Shown here in pieces: positions 1 through 8,862 of a stretch of 14,373 bases of DNA. Origin of the DNA: an uncultured Prevotella sp. (GTDB lineage Bacteria > Bacteroidota > Bacteroidia > Bacteroidales > Bacteroidaceae); NCBI GenBank assembly GCA_937901345.1, contig CALCHM010000099.1, positions 1 to 14,373 of the forward strand, given 5' to 3'. The position numbers and the translations under genes are program-made. A model generated the notes under the pieces. The model ran no database searches. It had not been told where the DNA came from and worked only from the letters and a program-made list of their open reading frames with translations. The stretch's first letter is position 1. Each line of letters begins with the position of its first letter.

Positions 1-3000
1 ACCTCTTCGACTCTCACGCTCCCTTCCAGATTGACGGTAACTTCGGTGTATGCTCTGGTATCGCAGAAATGTTGATGCAGAGTGCTCACGGTTACATCAA
101 CATCCTTCCCGCATTGCCCACAGTATGGGAAAATACAGGTGCCATCACAGGTATGAAGGCTATGGGTAACTTTACTGTAGACTTCAACTGGAAGAACGGT
201 AAGGCACAGAAGGTGACCATCGTGAGCAACGCTGGCGCTGAGCTCAAGGTGCGCTGCAACCGCGGCGCGATGGACATCGCCAAAGCCAAAATTACCGTTG
301 CTGGTAACGAGGTGGCTGCAGTGGTAGAAAACGGCATCGCTACCATCCCCTGTAAGAAGGGTCAGATCGTAGTGATTGACTTCACACAGGAGGCAACTCC
401 CAACGCGAAGCCTATTGATGGTTATTACCTCATGTACTCTGAGAGTTCATCAGGAAAAGGATGGGTGCATTATAATGGTTCGCAAGGCAGAAAGTATCGC
501 GTAGCTACCGATGTTGACCTCAGCACAGGGGTAACCATTGAGCAGGCTCAGTATATATGGAAATTGGTTAATGACAACGAAAACGGAACATTTACCCTTT
601 GGAACTTGGGTGGAAATGTATACATGCCTGCCGATGCAAGTAGAAATGCAAACATGAGTGCAACAACTCCAGCAAATCTTGCTATCGAAGCTGTTGGAGG
701 AGAAGGTAATGATGGTAAGTGGTTTGTGTCACAAACGAACTATACCAATAGCGGAAATACCCTTTACATCCACACCAATTCGCCTGGAGGTTATCCTAAC
801 CTCAGCTATTGGGATGGCAAATCTGTGGATGGTACCTCTATCCGCGCTATGTTTACTAAGGTAAATTTACCTGAGACAACTTACACCATTAATTATATGT
901 GTGGGGAAGAAAAAATTGCTTCTACCGAAGTAAACTATCCCACAGGACTTGACGTGCCTGAAATGCTTCTCCAACGTGATGTGCCTGCAGGATACCTCGT
1001 GCAAGGCAATGGCACTTTGTCTGGTACTACTTACACCGTAAACGTTGTGTCTGACATCCTTCCCAAAGCAGGCGAGTACATCCGCATCGGTTATGACTTC
1101 GGTGCTGCTGGTGTGAAGTATATGCAGAGCACCAACTCTCCAGTGAATGGTCTAGCCATGACTGCTGACAAGGGTGAAGGTTCAATCTTCCTCGTTGAGG
1201 AAGTGGGTGGTAACCTCCGCTTGAAGTCTATCGCTACTGGTAAGTATTTGAAGGAAGATGGTGGTAATCGTGGACTCTATGATACAGGTGGCAATGTAAC
1301 CTTCACTCAAGGTGCTGATGGTAAGATTAAGATTCAAGCACCATCGTACCTCCATGCAAACAGCAGTGGTGATAACTATTTCATTGACCACTGTGGCAGT
1401 GATGGATGTGCACAGCACAACTTCATTGTTGAGGAAGTTAAGGTACGTAGTCTTGAAGTTGAAGGTCCTGCATATGTTGGTGCTTCTGCAACATGGAACG
1501 GTGAGACAAAGGCGCTTCCCGCGTCATGGGTAATCTTTGATGGCATCACCATCAATAATCCTACGCTCTCTATTAACTGTCCTGAAAGTTACAGCTTCAC
1601 AAACTTGACTGAAGATGGTAGCGACTTAGGCCAGACTGTTGATATTGAGTCCTTAACTGCAAATCGTACGATTACTGCTAACTTCAATATCGCCTTCTTC
1701 TCTGCTTCTACCGCTGAGAAAGACCTTGTTCCTGTACGTATCCGTAACGCGAGAAACGGTGAATACACATTGCGCCTTAACGCCAATGACGACTACACAG
1801 GAAAGGCGGTCAACTCAGGTAAGACGGCTTACGGTGAAAACGAAATTTGGTATCTTGTAGGTACTGAAGAAAGTTTCAAGATTTACAACCGTGTTGCTGG
1901 TACTGGTCTCCACATGGTATTGGCTGGTACAGGTGAAGGTAGTGCGGCAAGCATGAACACAACCGCTACGAATGCTGATTTCTGCTTGGTAACAAAGGAT
2001 AATGGTTATGCTATTTGTCCGAAGGCAAATACAGGTCAGAGTTTCAACATGCACGGTGGAGCTGGAGCAGACATCAAGCTTTATGGTGCAGGTGACGGCG
2101 GTTCTGTATGGGTCGTTGAAAAGATGGACGTAAACAATCCTATTACACTCAATGTTGAAGTAGATAAGGTTTGGGAAAGCAGTCCTCGTGTAGCTGAATT
2201 GACATTCTCTGTCGATGGTGTTGCTGGACAAACGCGCATCCTCGGCAGTGTAGAAGGTCAGCCACTTTACCTTCCTGCAGGTGCAACCTACGAAGTCTCT
2301 TCAATGACTTATCGTGGTTATACTTACAACGGATGTACTGACAACGAAGGTGTGCTCACAGCATCTTACACAGCTAACGACGAACGCACCTTGTTCTACT
2401 CACCCAGAGATGGACACCCCTATCGCATTCCTGCTATCGCTACGGCTCCCAATGGCGACATCTTCGCTATCTGTGACTACCGTCCTTGCGGAAACGATAT
2501 CGGTTATGGTGAGGTAGACCTCGTATGCCGTGTGTCATCTGACAATGGTGTTACTTGGACTGAAGAACGTACTATTGCTGATGGTCTCGGTCATATCAAT
2601 GACGGCATTTGGAAGATGGGCTTCGGTGACCCCGCAATCGTTGCCGATCGTGAAAGCAACAAGGTACTCGTAATGAGTGTTTGTGGTAACCGCACTTGCT
2701 GGGATGGCAACTACGGTGAAGGTGGAGATAATGAAAACCCCAACCGTATTTCACGCCTCTACATCGAACACGATGGTGAGAAGTGGGTATATGGACAACC
2801 TGAAGAAGTGACCTATGACATCTATCCCTTGTTCAAGAATGAGGGTGGCGAAGCATATGCTGCATCCATGTTTATCGGTGCCGGTAAGATATGTCAGAGC
2901 CGCGTAGTAAAGAAGGGCAAATACTATCGTCTCTACTGTGCTGTATGGAATGTGACAAAGACACAGCGTCAGCATCACAACTACGTGATTTACTCTGATG

Positions 3001-4211
3001 ACTTCGGTAAGACTTGGAACGTACTCGGTGACCTCGGTTATGAAAACAGTGCTTCTAAGTGGGGTAACGAACCTAAGGTTGAGGAACTCCCCGATGGTAC
3101 TGTTGTTCTCTCAAGCCGTAAATACAATGGACGTTACTTTAACCTCTTTACTTTCGATGATGATGGTACCTACACAACAGGTTCTTGGATGGGTGAAGTA
3201 GGAAGTAACGAAGTGACTAATGGTCTTAGCTTTGGTGGTAACAGCACTAATGGTGAAATCTACAAGGTGAAGGCTGTTCACAAGGAAAGCGGTCGTATTT
3301 GCGACCTCATGTTCCAGTCAATTCCTACAGGCAATGACCGCAGTAATGTGGCTATTTACTACAAGGAAATGGAGTATAACGAGGATGGTACTAATAAGTA
3401 CACTTCTACAACCTTTGCGCAGAATTGGACTAAGGGTATCCATGTGAGCACTAAGGGTTCATGCTACTCTACGATGATTTCTCAAGCAGACGGTCGCATC
3501 GCCTTCTTCTTTGAAGAGGAACCCAGCGGTTACTGCATGGTTTACATTCCTTACTCTATCGAAGAACTTACAGGTGGTGCTTACGCTCTCTATAGTGTGA
3601 ACAGCACTATCAGTACGCACGGAATCGGTACGTTCTACGCTTCTGAAGCAATGCAGATTCCTGAAGATGTGAAGGCGTATGTAGCAGAGGAAACTCCTGT
3701 TATGGACGGTAAAGACGCAGAAGGCAATAAAGTAGGTACAATCACTATGCGTGAGTTGGAAAATCTTATTCCTGCTAAGACGGGTGTTGTACTCCGTGGT
3801 GAAGCTAACGACTATAAGTTTATGCCTTCTATCAGTTATGGCGCTGAAGTAACTGGCAATATGCTTAAGGGTTGGGAAGGCAACAACGTTGACGGTAACC
3901 TCAAGAGCGAAGTAGCACTTCCTGGAGATGGTACTACCAACTATGTACTTGCTGTGATGAACGGAGTTGCAGGTTTCTACAAGAAGGATAAAGCCTTCAA
4001 TGTGTACAACAACAAGGCGTACCTCAACGTTGCATCTAAGGCGGGTGCCATCCGCCTCCGCTTCGAAAACAACGATGGTACAACTGACATCATCGAAGTG
4101 CCTACAGAAGTGCTTAACGGAAACGGTGCTATCTATGATCTCTCTGGTCGTCGTGTAGAAAAGGCTACTAAGGGTGTCTATATCGTAAATGGTAAGAAGG
4201 TAATCTTCTAA
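1..4211 (+). CDS. Secreted GH95 fucosidase / GH33 sialidase fusion (5' partial)
   Basis: The reading frame is open from base 3, so the gene begins left of the window; 1402 residues are visible (residue = base/3). Residues 1-128 are the end of a GH95 alpha-L-fucosidase: the FQIDGNFG block (9-15), GIAEML, then the INILPALP strand and a small beta domain. D11 of that block is probably the conserved GH95 active-site Asp (from family memory). Three beta-trefoil-like stretches follow near 138-288, 355-478 and 574-710. A GH33 exo-sialidase spans about 796-1200: YRIP (807-810), Asp boxes at 2535-2558 and 2994-3017, arginine triad R808/R1039/R1113, acid/base D832, E1023 and nucleophile Y1155 in CYSTM. 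Spacings between these residues fit the NanI pattern. The C-terminus is a beta module ending in YDLSGRRV...GVYIVNGKKV, a tail common in exported Prevotella enzymes. Predicted role: release of fucose and sialic acid from host glycans outside the cell. The rest of the GH95 domain and the signal peptide are not visible. Confidence 0.9.
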   Translation, partial: LFDSHAPFQIDGNFGVCSGIAEMLMQSAHGYINILPALPTVWENTGAITGMKAMGNFTVDFNWKNGKAQKVTIVSNAGAELKVRCNRGAMDIAKAKITVAGNEVAAVVENGIATIPCKKGQIVVIDFTQEATPNAKPIDGYYLMYSESSSGKGWVHYNGSQGRKYRVATDVDLSTGVTIEQAQYIWKLVNDNENGTFTLWNLGGNVYMPADASRNANMSATTPANLAIEAVGGEGNDGKWFVSQTNYTNSGNTLYIHTNSPGGYPNLSYWDGKSVDGTSIRAMFTKVNLPETTYTINYMCGEEKIASTEVNYPTGLDVPEMLLQRDVPAGYLVQGNGTLSGTTYTVNVVSDILPKAGEYIRIGYDFGAAGVKYMQSTNSPVNGLAMTADKGEGSIFLVEEVGGNLRLKSIATGKYLKEDGGNRGLYDTGGNVTFTQGADGKIKIQAPSYLHANSSGDNYFIDHCGSDGCAQHNFIVEEVKVRSLEVEGPAYVGASATWNGETKALPASWVIFDGITINNPTLSINCPESYSFTNLTEDGSDLGQTVDIESLTANRTITANFNIAFFSASTAEKDLVPVRIRNARNGEYTLRLNANDDYTGKAVNSGKTAYGENEIWYLVGTEESFKIYNRVAGTGLHMVLAGTGEGSAASMNTTATNADFCLVTKDNGYAICPKANTGQSFNMHGGAGADIKLYGAGDGGSVWVVEKMDVNNPITLNVEVDKVWESSPRVAELTFSVDGVAGQTRILGSVEGQPLYLPAGATYEVSSMTYRGYTYNGCTDNEGVLTASYTANDERTLFYSPRDGHPYRIPAIATAPNGDIFAICDYRPCGNDIGYGEVDLVCRVSSDNGVTWTEERTIADGLGHINDGIWKMGFGDPAIVADRESNKVLVMSVCGNRTCWDGNYGEGGDNENPNRISRLYIEHDGEKWVYGQPEEVTYDIYPLFKNEGGEAYAASMFIGAGKICQSRVVKKGKYYRLYCAVWNVTKTQRQHHNYVIYSDDFGKTWNVLGDLGYENSASKWGNEPKVEELPDGTVVLSSRKYNGRYFNLFTFDDDGTYTTGSWMGEVGSNEVTNGLSFGGNSTNGEIYKVKAVHKESGRICDLMFQSIPTGNDRSNVAIYYKEMEYNEDGTNKYTSTTFAQNWTKGIHVSTKGSCYSTMISQADGRIAFFFEEEPSGYCMVYIPYSIEELTGGAYALYSVNSTISTHGIGTFYASEAMQIPEDVKAYVAEETPVMDGKDAEGNKVGTITMRELENLIPAKTGVVLRGEANDYKFMPSISYGAEVTGNMLKGWEGNNVDGNLKSEVALPGDGTTNYVLAVMNGVAGFYKKDKAFNVYNNKAYLNVASKAGAIRLRFENNDGTTDIIEVPTEVLNGNGAIYDLSGRRVEKATKGVYIVNGKKVIF

Positions 4212-4245
4212 ATGGAAACAATACAAAATTTAAACGATCAAAACA

Positions 4246-4416
4246 ATGGATAAGAAAAGATATAGCTCACCCGCAATAGTAGTGGTTGACATGGAGGTTT
4301 CAAGTATGCTTGCAGCCTCTGCTAACAACAAAGTCTTTATCTCAGACGATACGACGGATGCAGATGCCACGATGAGTAACATGAAGGACAATCCTTGGAC
4401 TCACGAATGGTATTAG
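4246..4416 (+). CDS. Small 56-aa peptide gene behind the fucosidase-sialidase
   Basis: An ATG ORF of 56 codons starts 34 bp after the sialidase stop and ends 38 bp before the terminator, so it is probably transcribed with the upstream gene. The peptide begins MDKKRYSSPAIVVVDMEV, followed by SSMLAAS, then an acidic middle (SDDTTDADAT) and an aromatic end (NPWTHEWY). The order Lys-rich start, Y-x-x-P, a hydrophobic valine strand, Met/Leu-Ala-Ala-Ser, acidic centre and Trp-rich end resembles, from memory, short uncharacterised Bacteroidales peptides found next to secreted enzymes or in clusters; I cannot confirm this by search. There is no clear signal peptide or membrane helix. Function unknown. 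The start is supported by an A-rich stretch (aaacaatgg) and by the absence of a better upstream ATG in frame. Confidence 0.6.
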   Translation: MDKKRYSSPAIVVVDMEVSSMLAASANNKVFISDDTTDADATMSNMKDNPWTHEWY

Positions 4417-4454
4417 TACGCAACTAGCATTTCAAACATGCTAACATAATTATG

Positions 4455-4490
4455 AAAGGGTGTGCCGAAAATAATTGGCACACCCTTTTT
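4455..4490 (+). terminator. Rho-independent terminator after the sialidase / small-ORF unit
   Basis: A perfect 12-bp stem, AAAGGGTGTGCC (4455-4466) with GGCACACCCTTT, encloses a 10-base A/T-rich loop and ends in a run of T (4486-4490). It lies 38 bp after the small-ORF stop and closes the first transcription unit. Confidence 0.9.
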
Positions 4491-4535
4491 AATTGCAGAC
4501 GCTACACTCATGATGCTGTGACGTCCGTATAATTT

Positions 4536-4784
4536 CAGTTGATTATTTTGTTTCCACGTATCACGTGTATCTGCGCGTATTTTTTTATCAACAGATTGTA
4601 CAGGTTCAACAGAATTTTCCTCGTGATTCTCGCGATACGTGGAGACAAGTAAGCATCCCGCATGGTATCTGTTTCATCTGTACAATCAGTTGATTTTTAG
4701 TTTCCATGTATCACGCGTATCTGCGCATATTTTATCAACAGATTTTCTCGTGATCCTCGCGATACGTGGAGATAAGTAAGCATC
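4536..4784. repeat. Two direct copies of a hairpin-bearing intergenic repeat
   Basis: Copy 1 is 4536-4657 and copy 2 is 4687-4784. Both run: CAGTTGATT, TTTCC[A]CGTATCACG, TATCTGCGC, TATCAACAGATT, TCGTGAT, CTCGCGATACGTGGAGA, AAGTAAGCATC. Copy 1 has about 24 extra bases in the middle (4588-4620 area). Inside each copy TCCACGTATC (4553-4562; TCCATGTATC at 4703-4712) is the inverted complement of GATACGTGGA (4634-4643; 4761-4770), so each copy could fold into a long hairpin. Confidence 0.8.
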
Positions 4785-4964
4785 TGTTCAATCCGTTGAT
4801 TAATTTCCACGTGAGAACTTGAGGTGCATGCGTTAAATCGGTACTACACCACAATTGTATGTGGATATTAACGACTTCAATCGTGTGCACTCAGAGTAGT
4901 AGGACGGTAATAATTTCTAAGTAATTCGCAGAGTGCTTCTTAGTGGCATTTCACATCTTTTTAC

Positions 4965-4972
4965 TAACTTTG
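4965..4972 (+). promoter_or_regulatory. Probable -7 box for the M60 peptidase gene
   Basis: TAACTTTG matches the Bacteroidetes primary-sigma -7 consensus TAnnTTTG and is followed by GCAGCG. It would give a 5' leader of roughly 75-80 bases. No good TTTG -33 box is seen about 20 bases upstream, so the call rests on the -7 box and its position alone. Confidence 0.45.
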
Positions 4973-5055
4973 CAGCGTTAAGATTACAATTGTTGGTGAA
5001 ACACCCATGATGTCACACTGTAATTCAATTTAATTCCAATTAATATTTTTATTTT

Positions 5056-8000
5056 ATGAAAAAACTTGCACTCTTATTGCTTGCTTTTTGCGCTTTTGTA
5101 GGTGTAGAAGCACAAGACAAGAAGGTGGCTATTGCTTCGGCAACAGCATCGGCATCGCAACCTAATGAGGAAGCGAAGTATGCCATTGATGGCAAATACA
5201 ACACCATGTGGCATAGTCCTTACCAAGGTACAAATTTCAACAATTTAACATTTACCGTGACATTGAAAGAGGTGTCAAAGGTGGATTACGTGAAGTACGT
5301 ACCTCGTTGTGACAACAATCAAAATGGTAACTGGGTGAAGGTTGAAGTATTGTATTCAGAAAAAACTTCTGGAAGTACGTTTAAATCTCTGGGCACTTAC
5401 CAACCTAATGGCGTTTCAACTCCTACGGAATTCGATTTTGGCGGTATTGAATGCGGACAGATTCGCTTCAAGATCAAGGGTGGTTATTTCAATGTGGCAT
5501 CTGCTGCAGAAATTGAAGTTTATCAGATTGACCATACCAAGCGTGATGCATTTGCTGCCTACTTCTCAGACGACCTTTATTCAGAATTGAAGCCTGAAGT
5601 TACTTCAAGTGAAGGTATTGAAGACCCCGATGTGAAGCAACTTGTTGACAATATCTTGAAGGATGCTGAGGGGTATAAGAAGTTCCGCGTGGGCGAATAT
5701 GAAGCGTATATGCCCACTAGCACACTTCGCAATATGTTGAAGGTAAGTAGCCAATACAACAACTATGAAAACCCAACAGGTGTTTACCTTAAAACGGGTG
5801 AGTCATGCATCGTGGTGGCAAGTGGTATTGGTACCGCTTCTGTAGGTTTGAACATTAAGAACTGGTATCAAAATGAAAATTCTAGTTCGTATGGTTTGAA
5901 GAATGGTTTCAACTATATTACTGCAACTTCTGAAGGTAACGTATTTGTTGATTACTACACTGCAAACTTTGAGACTGCTCCCAACGTGAAACTTCACTTC
6001 ATCAACGCTCCTGTTCAGGGATATTGGGATCAGGAAACGATGACAAATGCCGATTGGGTGGAAATGCTAAAGGGCAAGAAGGCAGATGACCATACTATCA
6101 TCATCACACGCTCTAAGCATGCGCAAACGGCATATCCCGTAAGCGCATGGTTGCAACACTGTCCTACAAACGTAGACTCTACAATGACGCTTTATCAGCA
6201 GGTGCAGTGGGCGGAACGCGACATCCTCGGTTTGGAACGTTACGGCAAGCAGGTGAAGAACCGCCAACTTTTCTTTGCTACGAATTATGGTTTCATGGCT
6301 GCTGGTGGCGATGGTTCATACTGTAATTATGAGAGTCTTGGTGGCATTATGTGTCCTGACTCTAAGCGTTTCGACTTCTGGGGCGTTGGTCACGAATGGG
6401 GGCACAACAATCAGGTAACTCCTGGTTTCAAGTGGTCAGGATGTGGAGAAACAACCAACAATATCTATGCAGCTTGGGCTCAGCTCAACTTTACAGGTAA
6501 TCGTCATAGCCTCCGTCTTGAAGACGAAAATTCTGGTATTAATGATTACTCTGGCATGCGTGGTGGTCGCTTCCAAACATATTTTGAAGAAGGTTTGCGT
6601 AAGGGCATTGCTTGGCAGTTGCAAGATGGTCCTGACTACCATGGTGCTACTCCTAATGAAATTACTGTTCAAGGTCAAGATGCCAATGGTAAGAACACAG
6701 GAACAGTTAAAACTACAAGTCGTAACTACGACCACTTCGTTAAACTTGCTCCCTTCTGGCAACTCACGCTGTGGGGTACATTAGCAGGTAAGTGTCCCGA
6801 CATCGTTCCTATGGTTATTGAGTCTATCCGTACAACTGATAATTACGGTTCTACATACAATACCAATGGTAAGCAACAAATTAACTGGATGAAGTTGGCT
6901 TGTGATAGTACGAAGATCAATCTCCTTCCTTTCTTTGAAAAGGCTGGTATGCTCCGTCCAATCAACGCATATATTGAAGACTACGGAGCAGGTTGGAACA
7001 TCATCAACGAAAAGATGATTAACGACCTCAAGGCTTATGTGGCAAAGCAAGGATATGCTGATTTCACTGAAGAAATTAACTACATCAATGCGCACAACTT
7101 CCACATCTATCGTGATAACCTCAAACTGGAAGTACCCTCAAAGATCGGTGCAGGTTGTTCATACAGTTCAGGTAAGGTGAAGGTGCAACACTCACAGGTG
7201 AAGAATGCAGTTGCTTTCGAAACTTATAATTCAAGCGACGAACTTGTCCGCATTACGATGTATGGTCTCGGTAGCGACGATGCACACTCATTCACTCAAG
7301 TGCTTTATCCCGGTAGTACCGACGAAACTGAAGCTGCTGCATACATTATGGCTGTAGGTTATGATGGTACGCGTACGAAGATTTACGAACAGGTTAATAA
7401 GGTGGTAACTCTTGAACCGAATCATTTTTACAAATTCACAAGCAACAATAGAGGCAATACGCTTACTTGCGGTGCTAGTTCAGAAGTCGGTACTGACGGA
7501 AAGATTACTTGGAAATTGGAACGTACAGCAAACGGTGCTAGCAAGATCGACCAAATTTGGTGTTGGGAAGAACGCGATGGTGAAACGTATTTCTACAGTC
7601 CTCAAAGTAAGAGTTACTTAGGAGGAAATAACAGTTCACAGATTACAGAACTTCTTCCTCAGGCATCTGCACCCAAATGGAATGCTGTATGTGTTGACGA
7701 AGCTAAAAGTCTCTATGTATTAGAAATGCAAGGCACTGGTCAGTATTTGAATGCTTATAGCGATAAGAATATAGGTATGTATGGCGGTGGCGAAAGCGAT
7801 GCCAACAATATCTGGAAGGTGCAGGAAGTGAAGTTCGTGAGCATCAGTGTTCCCGAATCTGGACTTGTCAACTATTGCATGCCTTTTGCCGTGTCACTTG
7901 AAGAAGGACTTACTGCGTATACAATTTCTGGTTATGAAGCGCTTACTTATGAAGGTACAGAATACAACTACGCACTTCTTGAACCTATTCAAGGTAACAT

Positions 8001-8430
8001 TGTTCCTGCTTACGAAGCGGTGATCTTCGGTGCGGAAAAGGGTTCTTACCGACTCACTTTGGTTCCTGGTGATCAGACAACGCTTTCACAAAAGAACATC
8101 CTTCACGGTGTAGGTATTAAGCAGCGTATGGATAAGTCAAAGATCTTGTCAACTTTCAAGACCGCTGAAGAAGCAGGTACAACATCTTATATCGGTGCTG
8201 CAACAACAACAACGGTAAATGTGAACAAGTGTTACATCTTGAAGGAAGACGTAAATAATCTTACGAAACTTTACCTTGCAGAAAAGAAGGCTATCACAGC
8301 AATTGACCTTCCCGTTCAAGACAATGTGAAGACTCCTATCTTCTATAACCTTGACGGAACAAAGGCAACAAACCTTCAATCAGGTAAGATTTATATTACA
8401 GCCGAAGGTAAAAAGATTTTGGTGAAGTAA
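5056..8430 (+). CDS. Secreted M60-family (mucinase-type) metallopeptidase with F5/8 type C domain
   Basis: 1124 residues. Residues 1-19 form a signal peptide (MKK, a leucine-rich core, then VEA before Q20). Residues about 24-155 look like an F5/8 type C (discoidin/CBM32-like) domain: ASATASASQP, AIDGKYNTMWHS, and a closing AEIEVYQ strand. The peptidase M60 region runs from about 205 to past 520, with the zinc motif HEWGH (446-450; H446, H450 ligands, E447 catalytic) and third ligand E465 in GETTNN, the gluzincin HExxH...E layout of M60 enzymes such as BT4244, IMPa and ZmpB. A trefoil-like stretch lies near 790-925, and a C-terminal beta module ends in YNLDGTKA...GKIYITAEGKKILVK, a Bacteroidetes exported-protein tail. 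Family members cut O-glycosylated proteins next to glycosylated Ser/Thr. With the sialidase-fucosidase upstream, mucin or another host glycoprotein is the likely substrate; that is inference. Start chosen because it gives the signal peptide directly. Confidence 0.9.
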   Translation: MKKLALLLLAFCAFVGVEAQDKKVAIASATASASQPNEEAKYAIDGKYNTMWHSPYQGTNFNNLTFTVTLKEVSKVDYVKYVPRCDNNQNGNWVKVEVLYSEKTSGSTFKSLGTYQPNGVSTPTEFDFGGIECGQIRFKIKGGYFNVASAAEIEVYQIDHTKRDAFAAYFSDDLYSELKPEVTSSEGIEDPDVKQLVDNILKDAEGYKKFRVGEYEAYMPTSTLRNMLKVSSQYNNYENPTGVYLKTGESCIVVASGIGTASVGLNIKNWYQNENSSSYGLKNGFNYITATSEGNVFVDYYTANFETAPNVKLHFINAPVQGYWDQETMTNADWVEMLKGKKADDHTIIITRSKHAQTAYPVSAWLQHCPTNVDSTMTLYQQVQWAERDILGLERYGKQVKNRQLFFATNYGFMAAGGDGSYCNYESLGGIMCPDSKRFDFWGVGHEWGHNNQVTPGFKWSGCGETTNNIYAAWAQLNFTGNRHSLRLEDENSGINDYSGMRGGRFQTYFEEGLRKGIAWQLQDGPDYHGATPNEITVQGQDANGKNTGTVKTTSRNYDHFVKLAPFWQLTLWGTLAGKCPDIVPMVIESIRTTDNYGSTYNTNGKQQINWMKLACDSTKINLLPFFEKAGMLRPINAYIEDYGAGWNIINEKMINDLKAYVAKQGYADFTEEINYINAHNFHIYRDNLKLEVPSKIGAGCSYSSGKVKVQHSQVKNAVAFETYNSSDELVRITMYGLGSDDAHSFTQVLYPGSTDETEAAAYIMAVGYDGTRTKIYEQVNKVVTLEPNHFYKFTSNNRGNTLTCGASSEVGTDGKITWKLERTANGASKIDQIWCWEERDGETYFYSPQSKSYLGGNNSSQITELLPQASAPKWNAVCVDEAKSLYVLEMQGTGQYLNAYSDKNIGMYGGGESDANNIWKVQEVKFVSISVPESGLVNYCMPFAVSLEEGLTAYTISGYEALTYEGTEYNYALLEPIQGNIVPAYEAVIFGAEKGSYRLTLVPGDQTTLSQKNILHGVGIKQRMDKSKILSTFKTAEEAGTTSYIGAATTTTVNVNKCYILKEDVNNLTKLYLAEKKAITAIDLPVQDNVKTPIFYNLDGTKATNLQSGKIYITAEGKKILVK

Positions 8431-8453
8431 TTTTTCGCTACAAATAGAATAAT

Positions 8454-8488
8454 AAAGGGTGTCTCAATTTGCTTTGAGGCACCCTTTT
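8454..8488 (+). terminator. Rho-independent terminator after the M60 gene
   Basis: AAAGGGTGTCTCAA (8454-8467) pairs with TTGAGGCACCCTTTT (8474-8488), 14 bp with one G-T wobble, a short loop and a T tail. It begins 24 bp after the stop codon. The outer stem (AAAGGGTG) is the same as in the terminator at 4455-4490. Confidence 0.9.
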
Positions 8489-8545
8489 GATGTGAATGAG
8501 GAATATGAGTCTATCTGAGATCTTGACGTTACCCTGCAGTTGTGT

Positions 8546-8589
8546 CGCATGGCGCTCTCTCACTATTTATAAAGGGAGATCGCCATGCG
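8546..8589. repeat. Inverted repeat / hairpin
   Basis: CGCATGGCG (8546-8554) and CGCCATGCG (8581-8589) are perfect complements, with CTCTC and GGGAG able to extend the stem inside. It sits 60-100 bp after the M60 terminator. It has no T tail, so it is not an obvious terminator; it may be a palindromic intergenic element. Confidence 0.6.
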
Positions 8590-8862
8590 GTGCGAATACA
8601 GACGACTTATATCTCTCCACGTATCTCGTGTATCACAAGTTTTTAAAAGTGAAATTCTTGCTCTCTTTATCATATTGATTCTGTATTCTTTCAGTTGAAC
8701 ATCTGCAAGGGATTGATATGAGAACATTGGTCTATCTGACATAGAATTACCGGTATTCACCAGACACCAATAATAAAATATCTGCTGTTCTCTGCTGACG
8801 ATTCTCTGTTGATAGCAATTGGGTGAGGATAGCAAAGCACATTGTAATAATTTACGCTCTCC

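Larger units (their letters stand above)
4491..5055. other. Intergenic region with two repeat copies and the M60 leader
   Basis: This gap between the first terminator and the M60 peptidase gene holds no credible gene. Its left half carries two copies of a roughly 100-120-bp repeat (4536-4784). The stretch 4800-4960 shows nothing recognisable. The right end holds a probable -7 promoter box (4965-4972) and an A/T-rich 5' leader of about 75 bases before the ATG at 5056. Confidence 0.7.

Noticed and set aside
3459..4226. 255-codon ORF on the minus strand inside the sialidase gene
   Set aside because: Its product has no recognisable domain, it lies wholly over the C-terminal part of a well supported gene, and it is rich in Cys/His/Thr as expected of an antisense frame.
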